Of a DNA stretch of 41,322 nucleotides, positions 24,180-32,398 are shown in pieces. The position numbers and the translations under genes are program-made. Under the pieces are notes generated by a model. That model did no database searches. It was not told where the DNA came from and worked only from the letters and a program-made list of their open reading frames with translations. Position 1 is the first letter of the stretch, and each line of letters opens with the position of its first letter. Source of the stretch: an uncultured Clostridium sp. (GTDB taxonomy: Bacteria; Bacillota; Clostridia; TANB77; CAG-508); NCBI GenBank assembly GCA_946409935.1, contig CAMJYG010000018.1, forward strand, positions 1 through 41,322. The letters run 5' to 3'.

Positions 24180-24836
24180 TTATCCCTCTTTATAATCTTT
24201 TGGAATTTCGAACAATTTTAAATCAACATTATATGATATTTCTATTTTTAGTAATTCTTCATAATTTTCAACAAATGTTTTAATATACACTAACTTATTG
24301 CCATCATAATAAAATCTTGTTTTTGCATCATCAATTTCTGAATTTTCAAAATACTTAAACATAAAGTCTGTAATTATTTCATATTCTTCGTATTTATATT
24401 CTTTGTTATTAATTTTTTCTTTTCCAGTAGTATATTCTAAGTTCTTTAAATCTTCTAATTGTGATTCTATTTTATTTAAATCCATTTCATTATTTTGATA
24501 AGTATAGTAAACCTTATTTTTATCATCTAAAAGATAAGAATTACCATCTTTAACGATAAATTTAGATTCTTCACCATCATAAATAGTATCAACATAAGCA
24601 GTATTATTATTTTTAGAATAATACATTTTATTTTTTTCATCAAATATTGTTGAAAAGTTATATGTTTTTTTATCTTTCAATATTTCGTATAATTTAATGG
24701 TTTTACCATCTGAGACTTCACTTACATTATTATTCATAAATATCGTTATTAAACCACAAATTATAATAACTGCTATAATAGTAATACTCACTATTAATAT
24801 TGTTTTTTTATTTATATTTTTATTTAATTTAAACAT
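24180..24836 (-). CDS. Membrane-anchored extracellular protein
   Basis: About 218 residues from ATG 24836 (AAAGGAT upstream; ATG 24842 also possible). It has a basic start, one helix (about residues 12-34) and an outer domain of about 180 residues rich in Lys, Asp, Tyr and Asn. Repeating short strands (FDEKNKMYYSKNNNTAYVDT, RFYYDGNKLVYIKTF) suggest a LolA-like or lipoprotein-like beta fold. No Cys lipobox. No function is known. Confidence 0.6.
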   Translation of the reverse strand: MFKLNKNINKKTILIVSITIIAVIIICGLITIFMNNNVSEVSDGKTIKLYEILKDKKTYNFSTIFDEKNKMYYSKNNNTAYVDTIYDGEESKFIVKDGNSYLLDDKNKVYYTYQNNEMDLNKIESQLEDLKNLEYTTGKEKINNKEYKYEEYEIITDFMFKYFENSEIDDAKTRFYYDGNKLVYIKTFVENYEELLKIEISYNVDLKLFEIPKDYKEG

Positions 24837-24883
24837 ATACATACCATCCTTTGTATCCATCGCATAGCGTGAATGTCTTTTTA

Positions 24884-24986
24884 TACAATAGGAAAAAATA
24901 AATTGCCTTTAAAAATAAAATTTGTTTTTTATTTTCACTTTGAGTTGTGTAACAACTTTAGAAACTTCATAGTGTTTCCTATTGTA
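24884..24986. mobile_element. MITE-like element with 12-bp inverted ends
   Basis: TACAATAGGAAA (24884-24895) and TTTCCTATTGTA (24975-24986) are perfect inverted ends around 79 bases. TA lies directly outside each end, as for Tc1/mariner or IS630-type targets. Inside are a small hairpin AGTTGTGTAACAACT and an A/T-rich palindrome. It could also act as the pfkA terminator. No coding capacity. Confidence 0.5.
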
Positions 24987-25001
24987 TATAAGATTATAAA
25001 T

Positions 25002-26147
25002 TTAATCTCCTAAATTTATTCCAACATTTCTTGCGGTTTTAACTAAATCATCATCCATTGTTACTTTTCTTAAATTACTTTCTTGCGTATTTCCAGAAAC
25101 TGCACCAATTTTTGTGTTTTTTCCAACAACATCTTCTAATGAAACACTATCTAGTTTTCCATTTTTTATAACTGTTAAAGTTCCAAATTTTCCTTCTAAA
25201 GCAAGTTCCATTGCTTTTGTTCCATATTTTGTTGATAAAACTCTATCAAATGCTGTTGGCGTTCCGCCTCTTTGCATATATCCAAGTGTTGTATTTCTTG
25301 CTTCTAATCCGGTTAATTCTTCTAATTGTTTTGCTACAACTTGTCCAATTCCACCTAGTTTAGTATTATCAACACCTGCGCCATTGTTTCTTGTTCCTGC
25401 AACTACCATTTCTCCATCTTTTGGTTTAGCTCCTTCTGCAACAACTACAACACTGAAATTTTTTCCTCTCTTTTTTCTGTTTTCAATTTTTGTTGCAACT
25501 CTATTAATGTCATAAGGAATTTCAGGAATTAAAGCAACATCTGCTCCACCAGCTATTGCAGCTTCTAATGCTATCCAACCAGCATATCTTCCCATAACTT
25601 CTAAAACCATTATTCTATGATGTGTTTCACCTGTTGTATGTAGTCTATCTAATGCCTCCATAGCGACTGAAACAGCTGTATTATATCCAAAAGTAATTTC
25701 TGTACATGCAACGTCATTATCAATTGTTTTAGGTACACCAATAATATTAACACCTTTTGTAGCAAAGTCTCTTGCAGATTTTTGAGTTCCATCTCCTCCT
25801 AATGTAAATATACAGTCAAACCCAAAATCTTTTATATTTTGAATTGCTTGTTCTGATAAATCTTTATATTCTACTGTTCCATCTTCATTTACAACTTTAT
25901 AATTAAAAATATTTGCATTTGTTGAAGAACCAATTATAGAACCACCTTTAGGTAAGATTCCCATAGCTTCTCCATCAGCAGCTGTTGATAATCTTTCAAA
26001 ATCTTTTTTTAATAGTCCATTGTATCCATCTATTATACCATAACATTCTACGTCATGATTTTCTGCTGTTTTTACAATTGCTCTTATAACAGCATTAAAA
26101 CCTGATACGTCTCCTCCATTTGCTAGTATTCCTACTTTTTTTAACAT
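25002..26147 (-). CDS. pfkA: 6-phosphofructokinase
   Basis: 381 residues: MLKKVGILANGGDVSGFNAV, the phosphate-donor loop TLGGDGTQKSA, and VPKTIDNDVACTE with the catalytic Asp. MEVMGRYAGW-like (LEVMGRYAGWIALEAA), AEGAKPKDGE and LGYMQRGGTPTAFDR complete the sugar-phosphate site. Gly in GGDGT favours ATP rather than pyrophosphate; Lys in PKTIDND is usual in the longer, non-allosteric ATP branch. It commits fructose 6-phosphate to glycolysis. Start ATG has AAAGGAGGATTTTTT. It stands alone, about 95 bases after the rod element at 26242-26399. Confidence 0.93.
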   Translation of the reverse strand: MLKKVGILANGGDVSGFNAVIRAIVKTAENHDVECYGIIDGYNGLLKKDFERLSTAADGEAMGILPKGGSIIGSSTNANIFNYKVVNEDGTVEYKDLSEQAIQNIKDFGFDCIFTLGGDGTQKSARDFATKGVNIIGVPKTIDNDVACTEITFGYNTAVSVAMEALDRLHTTGETHHRIMVLEVMGRYAGWIALEAAIAGGADVALIPEIPYDINRVATKIENRKKRGKNFSVVVVAEGAKPKDGEMVVAGTRNNGAGVDNTKLGGIGQVVAKQLEELTGLEARNTTLGYMQRGGTPTAFDRVLSTKYGTKAMELALEGKFGTLTVIKNGKLDSVSLEDVVGKNTKIGAVSGNTQESNLRKVTMDDDLVKTARNVGINLGD

Positions 26148-26241
26148 AATAAAAAATCCTCCTTTTGTGTTTTTTTAACCTGATATTATTATACCAATAA
26201 TATCTTTTTTTACAACACTTTTTAAGAAGATTTTTATTTTT

Positions 26242-26399
26242 GTTACTATTCACAGCTAATAAAACTTTAAGCCCGCGCCAGCAATTACTATATAATTTTT
26301 TAGGAGGCAACTGAGCGGGAATCGCTTGGAGGTGCCTGAAAAATTATATAGTCATTGCGCTAGGCAGGGCACACTATTTTAAAAGCTGTGAATTGTAAC
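26242..26399. repeat. Long rod-like palindromic element with inverted ends
   Basis: Outer ends GTTACTATTCACAGCT (26242-26257) and AGCTGTGAATTGTAAC (26384-26399) are inverted. Inside, 26271-26370 folds into one long rod: GCCC with GGGC, AGCAAT with ATTGC, ACTATATAATTTTT with AAAAATTATATAGT (14 perfect pairs), then AGGCA with TGCCT and a GC-rich tip (GAGCGGGAATCGCTT). It is markedly more GC-rich than its surroundings. It is either a structured RNA (6S-like shape but no 6S wording recognised) or a palindromic mobile repeat. It lies between mutS and pfkA. Confidence 0.6.
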
Positions 26400-26423
26400 C
26401 AATTTTTAGTTACAATTCACAGT
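26386..26423 (-). terminator. Terminator of mutS
   Basis: CTGTGAATTGTAAC and GTTACAATTCACAG form a perfect 14-base stem around CAATTTTTA; in the minus direction it ends in CTTTTAAAA. It shares its left arm with the rod element's outer end. Confidence 0.65.
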
Positions 26424-26424
26424 T

Positions 26425-26553
26425 TTACTTCATTTTCTCCTTTATCCTCACCAGAGTATTCAAAGCATCAATTGGAGTAAGCTCATTTAAATTAACCTTA
26501 TCAATTTCATGAGCAATTTCAGCCAATTTATAATTATACAAATCAAACTGTCC
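26425..26553 (-). pseudogene. Detached MutS C-terminal tail
   Basis: In the frame next to the mutS end: SGQFDLYNYKLAEIAHEI, then NELTPIDALNTLVRIKEKMK, stop TAA at 26425. This is the usual MutS C-terminus (beta-clamp and dimer/tetramer region). One missing base near 26554 (GAGC for GAGNGC) separates it from the main gene. Confidence 0.75.
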
Positions 26554-29041
26554 GCTCTACTTGTTTTTTATCTTGCTTTTCTTGTTTTTTACCTGTTAAT
26601 ACATTTTTTCTTTCCAAAGAGCTTAATATTTCATTTGCCTTTTTAGTAACATCTTTTGGAACTCCTGCAAGTTTTGCAACATGTATTCCATAGCTTTCAT
26701 CAGTTCCACCTTTTACTATTTTTCTTAAAAATACAATATCTTCGCCTTTTTCTTTTACAGCTATAGAATAGTTTTTAATTCCATATAATTTATTTTCTAA
26801 TTCTGTTAATTCATGGTAATGTGTTGCAAATAATGTTTTTGCTCCACATTTTTCTTTATCTGCAATAAATTCTGCAACAGCCCACGCGATTGATAAACCA
26901 TCATATGTTGATGTTCCTCTTCCAATTTCATCTAGTATTACTAAACTATTTGAAGTTGCTTCTTTTAATATATTTGCTACTTCCATCATTTCTACCATAA
27001 ATGTACTTTGTCCCATGCTTAAATCATCAGATGCACCAACTCTTGTAAATATTTTATCTACTACTCCTATTTTCGCAGATTCAGCTGGAACAAAGCTTCC
27101 TACTTGAGCCATTAAAGTAATTAGTGCAACTTGTCTCATATATGTAGATTTACCAGCCATATTAGGACCTGTAATAATTGATAATCTATTTTCTTCTTTA
27201 TCTAAATATGTATCATTTTCTACAAAGCTTCCTACCTCTAGTATTTTTTCTATTACTGGATGTCTACCATTTTTTATATCAATTATTCCTGATGAAGTTA
27301 CCTCTGGCATGCAATAATTCATATCTTCTGCAACTTCTGCAAATGAAGCTAATATATCTAATGTAGATATTACTTCACTTGTTTTTTGCAATCTTTTTAC
27401 ATTTTTTGAAATTTCTTCTCTTATTGAAATAAAAGCATCATACTCTAAATTTACTACTTTTTCTTCTGCTCCTAAGATTTGGTTTTCTAAGTTTTTTAGC
27501 TCTTCTGTAATATATCTTTCTGCATTTGTTAATGTTTGCTTTCTGATAAATCGTTCTGGCACTTGGTCTAAATATGATTTAGTTACTTCAATAAAGTATC
27601 CAAATACTTTGTTGAATCCTATTTTTAAATTTTTAATTCCTGTTTTTTCTCTTTCTTCTGCTTCTAACTCAATTAACCAATTTTTTCCTTCTGTTCCGGC
27701 TGTTTTTAATTTATCAATTTCTTCATCATATCCTAATTTTATAATTCCACCATCTTTTATAGTCATTGGTGGATCATCAACTATTGCTTTATCGATTAAT
27801 TTATAAATATCTTGCAACTCATCTAAATTATCATATAATTCTTGTAATAATTCAGATTGGCAATTTTCTAAGGAAGCTTTTACATCAGGCAATTTATATA
27901 ACGAATTTTTAAGTGTAACCATATCTCTTGCATTTGCATTACCATATGCCATTTTACCAGCTAGACGCTCTATGTCGTACACCTTTTTTAGATTTTCTAC
28001 AATGTCACCTCTTAGCATTATATTATCTTTTAATTCTTTAACAGAATTTAATCTTTTATTAATTTCTACAACATCAACTAATGGGTCATTAAGCCATCTT
28101 CTAAGCTGCCTTCCTCCCATAGATGTTGATGTTCTATCTAACACCCATAATAAAGTTCCTTTTTTAGACTTATCTTTCATCTTTTCTGTTAATTCAAGAT
28201 TTCTTCTTGCATTTATATCTAAAGCCATATATCTTGATAATTGATACACAGTAATTTTATTTATATGGTCTAAACTTGTTTTTTGTGTTTGCTCTATATA
28301 TTCTACTAATGCATGAATTGAACTTATGCTTAATCTCTTTTCCTCAATGTTTTCTATTTTTCTGCCTTTTACATCTATTATATTAAACCTTAAATCTAAA
28401 CTTTCTAATTTGTCATTAAAAAATTTATCATTAAATTTAGTTATGTATATATTTTCAAACCTTTCTTTTATTTTGTTCATCTCTTCTGTGCAATCTGCCA
28501 TCATAGAATTAATTACTAATTCAGAAGGAGTATATCTTGCAATTTCATCTAATAACATTGGAAAATTGTTATTATCCTTTATTTCTGCTGAATAAAATTC
28601 ACCAGTTGATATGTCACATACACTTATTCCAAAATAGATTCCAGACTTAAAAATTGACATTATGTAGTTATTTTTTCTTTCTTCTAGCATATTGCTTTCA
28701 ACAATTGTACCAGGTGTTACAACTCTAATTACACCTCTTTTAACAATACCTTTTGCTGTTTTGGGGTCTTCTAATTGTTCACATATAGCAACTTTATAAC
28801 CTTTATTTACAAGCTTTGCAATATACATTTCTGCAGCATGATGTGGAACTCCTGCCATTGGAGCTCTTTCTTCTTGTCCACAATCTTTTCCTGTTAATGT
28901 AATTTCTAATTCTCTTGCTACTAAAATTGCATCATCAAAAAACATTTCATAAAAATCGCCTAATCTATAAAATAATATACAATCTTTATATTCTTCTTTT
29001 GTTTCAAGATATTTTTGCATCATAGGTGAAAATTCTGCCAT
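26543..29041 (-). CDS. mutS: DNA mismatch repair protein MutS, C-terminus frameshifted
   Basis: 832 residues up to an early stop. It starts MAEFSPMMQKYLETKEEY and has the mismatch-wedge motif LFYRLGDFYEMFFDDA. The ATPase part has Walker A ITGPNMAGKSTYMRQ, VILDEIGRGTSTYDG (Walker B, D-loop) and TLFATHYHELTEL. It recognises mismatches and recruits MutL. It ends KKQVERTV where a one-base loss moves the last about 42 residues out of frame. Loss of this tail in other species weakens tetramers and clamp contacts but spares much repair. The start has GAAGGAGAAATTAG. It is last in the miaB - HTH - mutS run. Confidence 0.93.
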   Translation of the reverse strand: MAEFSPMMQKYLETKEEYKDCILFYRLGDFYEMFFDDAILVARELEITLTGKDCGQEERAPMAGVPHHAAEMYIAKLVNKGYKVAICEQLEDPKTAKGIVKRGVIRVVTPGTIVESNMLEERKNNYIMSIFKSGIYFGISVCDISTGEFYSAEIKDNNNFPMLLDEIARYTPSELVINSMMADCTEEMNKIKERFENIYITKFNDKFFNDKLESLDLRFNIIDVKGRKIENIEEKRLSISSIHALVEYIEQTQKTSLDHINKITVYQLSRYMALDINARRNLELTEKMKDKSKKGTLLWVLDRTSTSMGGRQLRRWLNDPLVDVVEINKRLNSVKELKDNIMLRGDIVENLKKVYDIERLAGKMAYGNANARDMVTLKNSLYKLPDVKASLENCQSELLQELYDNLDELQDIYKLIDKAIVDDPPMTIKDGGIIKLGYDEEIDKLKTAGTEGKNWLIELEAEEREKTGIKNLKIGFNKVFGYFIEVTKSYLDQVPERFIRKQTLTNAERYITEELKNLENQILGAEEKVVNLEYDAFISIREEISKNVKRLQKTSEVISTLDILASFAEVAEDMNYCMPEVTSSGIIDIKNGRHPVIEKILEVGSFVENDTYLDKEENRLSIITGPNMAGKSTYMRQVALITLMAQVGSFVPAESAKIGVVDKIFTRVGASDDLSMGQSTFMVEMMEVANILKEATSNSLVILDEIGRGTSTYDGLSIAWAVAEFIADKEKCGAKTLFATHYHELTELENKLYGIKNYSIAVKEKGEDIVFLRKIVKGGTDESYGIHVAKLAGVPKDVTKKANEILSSLERKNVLTGKKQEKQDKKQVERTV

Positions 29042-29096
29042 TCTAATTTCTCCTTCTACTTTCTACTTCTTAAATTCTTTTATCATTCTTATTTTG

Positions 29097-29918
29097 TTAC
29101 TTTTCCCTTACTCCTCTAGTTATATTACCTATTTTATATGTTGCTCTTGTTGGATTATTTTGCACAACACTATCATGAATTGAGCCTTTGGTTAAAAATT
29201 TTAAGTTACCTTTAAACAATTGCATTTTTTCTCTACTAGTTTTTATTCTAGATGTTTCACTTGTACTATATCCTGAATTTTGTCTTTCAATAATTATCCT
29301 TTTTAATTCTTGTTTTCTTTTAAAGATATCTGAAGTTCTAAAACCCAACATCTGTGCAGCCTCTTTTTTTGAAACACCTTGCTCCAAATATTGTTCATAT
29401 CTATTTAATAAATTTTCTAAATATACTTTTCTATTTTCTATACTATCTTGACTACCTTGAATTTCTCCAATTTTCATGATATTAATTAATTTTTTATCTT
29501 CAATAGATAATTCTCCCTTTCTATACCTTTTATATAACATATATAATTCACCTAGTGTCATTCCTGTAGAATTATCTATAATGTTAGATTCTTTCATATT
29601 GTCTATTCTTCTTCTTATTGTTCTCTCTGATACTCCATATTCTACTACTATACTACCTATTTCTCTACCATCTTTCATAATTTCTTTTGCTAATTCGACA
29701 AAATTTATATCTGTTATTTCTCTAGGTTTATATGGGAATTTTTCGATAAATCTTTTATATAAATTGGGATTTATTTCAAAAAGTTCTGTTATTCTAAAAT
29801 TCATTGTTCTAGAACAAATATGATACTGTTTTAAAATAGCATTTCTTGTTATTTCTCCCTTAATTAATTTTTCTACTACTTCCTCAAACTCTTTTTGAGA
29901 TATTTTTCTTTCTTTCAT
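29097..29918 (-). CDS. Helix-turn-helix protein between miaB and mutS
   Basis: 273 residues with up to three HTH-like segments: GEITRNAILKQYHICSRTMN (about 19-38), GREIGSIVVEYGVSERTIRR (about 84-103) and GVSKKEAAQMLGFRTSDIF (about 190). The rest is charged and helical. No effector or nuclease motif is seen. It follows miaB by 17 bases and precedes mutS by 55, so it shares their message. It may be a DNA-binding regulator or a relic of a resolvase-type HTH array; its tie to repair is only positional. Confidence 0.65.
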   Translation of the reverse strand: MKERKISQKEFEEVVEKLIKGEITRNAILKQYHICSRTMNFRITELFEINPNLYKRFIEKFPYKPREITDINFVELAKEIMKDGREIGSIVVEYGVSERTIRRRIDNMKESNIIDNSTGMTLGELYMLYKRYRKGELSIEDKKLINIMKIGEIQGSQDSIENRKVYLENLLNRYEQYLEQGVSKKEAAQMLGFRTSDIFKRKQELKRIIIERQNSGYSTSETSRIKTSREKMQLFKGNLKFLTKGSIHDSVVQNNPTRATYKIGNITRGVREK

Positions 29919-29935
29919 AACTTTTATATTTTCTC

Positions 29936-31342
29936 CTATTTAATACATCCTTTTAAATACCACATATGCTCTGAAACTATTTCTAATTCTACAATATTTC
30001 CTATTAATTCTTCTTTTCCTTCAAAAACAACTACTTTGTTGCTATCAGTTCTTCCTGTTAACATGTTTTCGTTATTTTTACTTGTACCTTCTACTAATAC
30101 TTTTTCAACTGTTCCTAGGTATTTTTTATTATTTTCTTCGATTTGGCTTTCAACTAATTTTTTTAATTTGTCAAACCTTTTATGTTTAATATTTTCTTCA
30201 ACTTGATTTTCCATTCTGTCTCCTGGTGTTTCAACTCTTCTTGAATATATAAACATATAAACTTGTTCATAACATACTTTTCTTACTACATCTAAAGTAT
30301 CTTCAAATTCTTCATCTGTCTCGCCTGGAAAACCTACAATAATATCTGTTGATAAGCTTAAATTAGGTATTTTACTTTTCATTTTTTCTACTAGTTCTAG
30401 GTATTGTTCTTTTGTATATTTTCTATTCATATCTTTCAATACCTTTGTATTTCCAGATTGTAATGGCAAATGTACCAATTTACAGACTTTCTCACAATCT
30501 GCAATTGCTTCTATTACGTCATCTGTAAAATCTTTTGGATGTGGTGAAACAAAACGGATTCTTTCAATTCCATCTATTTTATTTACTTCTCTTAATAGAG
30601 TAGCAAAAGAATTAACACCATTATACGCCTCAAATGGAATATTTTTTTCTCTTTCCACTCTTAAATATGAATTTACATTCTGACCTAGTAGAGTAATCTC
30701 TTTATATCCTTGATTTGCTAAATCTCTTACTTCGTTTATAATATCTTGAGGCTTTCTACTTCTTTCTCTTCCTCTTACATATGGAACTATACAATATGTG
30801 CAAAAATTATTACATCCATTCATAATAGTAACAGATGCTTTTATTTTATCATTTCTCTTAATTGGTAAACCTTCATACACTTTTCCATCGATATCTAATA
30901 TATCTTCTAACTTAGTTTTTTCTTCTATTACCTGGTATAAATCTTCTGGAAATTTATGTAATGTATGAGTTCCAAATATTATATCAACAAAAGGATAGCT
31001 TTGTTTTATTTTATCTGTTATATGTTTTTCTTGCATCATACATCCGCCAATAGCTATTATAAGTCCTTTTTGTTCTTTAAGCTTTTTTAATTCTCCTAAT
31101 TTTCCAAATAGCTTTTCTTCAGCATTTTCTCTAACGCAACATGTGTTAAACAAAGCTAAATCTGCTTCGTCTTGTTTTAGAGTTAAAGTATAACCCATTT
31201 CTTCTACCATACCACTTAGCTTTTCAGAATCATTCTCATTTAACTGACATCCCATTGTTAGTATTGTGTATTTCAATTTTTTGTTTTGATTTAGCTTATT
31301 TACTTTATCTATATATTCTTTTTGTAATTCAATCTCTTCCAT
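29936..31342 (-). CDS. miaB: tRNA-2-methylthio-N6-dimethylallyladenosine synthase
   Basis: 468 residues. The UPF0004 domain has TMGCQLNENDSE, NTCCVRENAEEKL and IAIGGCMMQE (three auxiliary-cluster Cys). The radical SAM motif is MNGCNNFCTYCIVPYVRGRE (CxxxCxxC), with SRKPQDI. A TRAM domain ends it (GRTDSNKVVVFEGK). It adds a methylthio group to i6A37 of tRNAs reading U-starting codons. AAAAGGAGAAATAA precedes the ATG. It is the first gene of the operon with the HTH protein and mutS, a usual Clostridia order. Confidence 0.95.
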   Translation of the reverse strand: MEEIELQKEYIDKVNKLNQNKKLKYTILTMGCQLNENDSEKLSGMVEEMGYTLTLKQDEADLALFNTCCVRENAEEKLFGKLGELKKLKEQKGLIIAIGGCMMQEKHITDKIKQSYPFVDIIFGTHTLHKFPEDLYQVIEEKTKLEDILDIDGKVYEGLPIKRNDKIKASVTIMNGCNNFCTYCIVPYVRGRERSRKPQDIINEVRDLANQGYKEITLLGQNVNSYLRVEREKNIPFEAYNGVNSFATLLREVNKIDGIERIRFVSPHPKDFTDDVIEAIADCEKVCKLVHLPLQSGNTKVLKDMNRKYTKEQYLELVEKMKSKIPNLSLSTDIIVGFPGETDEEFEDTLDVVRKVCYEQVYMFIYSRRVETPGDRMENQVEENIKHKRFDKLKKLVESQIEENNKKYLGTVEKVLVEGTSKNNENMLTGRTDSNKVVVFEGKEELIGNIVELEIVSEHMWYLKGCIK

Positions 31343-31355
31343 TTATTTCTCCTTT

Positions 31356-31638
31356 TTGCCATGGGGACGCCCCTTTTGGCAATTTATTGTCAAGGGGACA
31401 CCCCTTATTAAAGAACAAAATTGTATAAAAAATAAGATAAGGCTTAATTTCTACGCTTTTGCCTTATCTTATTTTATTATATTTTGTCAGTTTTTGCAAT
31501 AATTTCAAATTATAAAAAAGAATATTTTTTAAAAACAGTGTTACAATTCACAGCTATGTTTTTATTTTTAAATGTTAATATATCAATATTATTTCATATT
31601 GCCTAAAAAAATTGCCAAAAGGGGCGTCCCTATGGCAA
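31356..31638. repeat. Three short GGGGACR-CCCC hairpin repeats
   Basis: TTGCCATGGGGACGCCCC with TTTTGGCAA (31356-31382), AAGGGGACACCCCTT (about 31393-31407), and TTGCCAAAAGGGGCGTCCC with TATGGCAA (31612-31638, inverted to the first). Each is a GC-rich hairpin in AT-rich DNA. They bracket the miaB upstream region and abut the rpmE stop. A related GTTACAATTCACAGCT lies at 31540-31555. These look like REP-type dispersed repeats. Confidence 0.55.
31429..31480. terminator. Bidirectional terminator after rpmE
   Basis: AAAATAAGATAAGGC pairs exactly with GCCTTATCTTATTTT, with A/T runs on both sides. It can end rpmE transcription in the minus direction. Confidence 0.8.
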
Positions 31639-31640
31639 TT

Positions 31641-31841
31641 TTATGCAAGACCGTATTTTTTCTTAAATTTATCTGCTCTACCACCAACAGTTTCTTGTCT
31701 TAAGTTTCCTGTCCAGTATGGATGACATTTAGAACATACGTCTACTTTTAAATCTTTTTTTGTTGAACCAACTTCTATAACATTACCACATGCACATGTG
31801 ATTGTTGTTTGATTGTAATTTGGATGTATTCCTTCTTTCAC
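31641..31841 (-). CDS. rpmE: 50S ribosomal protein L31 (zinc-binding type)
   Basis: 66 residues from GTG 31841 with AGAGGTGAACATAA upstream. [19 protein letters not shown], then [11 protein letters not shown], gives Cys at 16, 18, 36 and 39: the zinc-containing form. [12 protein letters not shown] is the usual end. It sits on the 50S central protuberance and bridges to the 30S head. It is single-gene, with a promoter at 31887-31915. Confidence 0.96.
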   Translation of the reverse strand: MKEGIHPNYNQTTITCACGNVIEVGSTKKDLKVDVCSKCHPYWTGNLRQETVGGRADKFKKKYGLA

Positions 31842-31886
31842 TTATGTTCACCTCTTTCTCAAATTGAAATTAATAGACTGTTTATT

Positions 31887-31915
31887 ATAATAACATACAT
31901 TTTTATTTTTTTCAA
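31887..31915 (-). promoter_or_regulatory. Promoter of rpmE
   Basis: Minus strand TTGAAA (31915-31910), 17 bases, TATTAT (31892-31887; TATAAT overlaps slightly downstream). Confidence 0.6.
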
Positions 31916-32029
31916 GTCTAAATTTGTTATATTTTTACTTTTTTGATATTATACTACAATTTATGAATATTAAAACTTTAAGTCTATATAAACAATTATT
32001 ATTTCTTTTAAATCTTTTAATATAAAATG

Positions 32030-32182
32030 TTATTTTTCAACCTTATCACTCATATATTCTGCAGAATATAACATTTCTTTATTAATTGATAATTTATTTA
32101 CTAATTTTCCCATAACATTGAATACACATGCAAATATTAATATTATAAGACCAACTTTTTTCCATATTTTTGCAAGCATCAT
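32030..32182 (-). CDS. 50-residue single-pass membrane protein
   Basis: MMLAKIWKKVGLIILIFAC, then VFNVMGKLVNKLSI and a charged end (EYMSDKVEK). It has one membrane helix (about residues 9-28) with a basic start, so the N-terminus is likely inside. GAAAAGGAGAAAA precedes two adjacent ATGs, which strongly supports translation. It stands alone between rpmE and the VanW-like gene. The family is unknown; the size and shape fit small stress or regulatory membrane proteins. Confidence 0.6.
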   Translation of the reverse strand: MMLAKIWKKVGLIILIFACVFNVMGKLVNKLSINKEMLYSAEYMSDKVEK

Positions 32183-32266
32183 TTTTCTCCTTTTCAAAAA
32201 TAATACATATTAATTATACTTTTATTTTTTAAAAAAGTCAATAATTTTAACATTTTTGGATAAAAT

Positions 32267-32378
32267 AAAAATTAGAACAAATCGGAAAGCAATAAACTTG
32301 TAGTATGTTACTTTATACTATAAATTCTAATTAGCGACAAATTAAAAATAGTAAAGCTTTCCGTAAATTTGTAATTTT
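32267..32378 (+). promoter_or_regulatory. Long inverted-repeat leader before the VanW-like gene
   Basis: AAAATTAGAACAAATCGG then AAAGC (32267-32290) is inverted, with small gaps, as GCTTTCC, GTAAATTTGTAATTTT (32356-32378). Inside is a perfect hairpin TAGTAT, ATACTA (32301-32320). It ends about 20 bases before the start codon, close to the ribosome site. It may be an RNA leader controlling translation or a small palindromic insertion. No known riboswitch motif was recognised. Confidence 0.45.
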
Positions 32379-32398
32379 AGGAAGGAATGATATCAATC

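Noticed and set aside
26095-26310. Basic 71-codon minus frame overlapping the rod element
   Set aside because: Composition is driven by the palindrome and A-rich leader. It overlaps the pfkA start and has no ribosome site.
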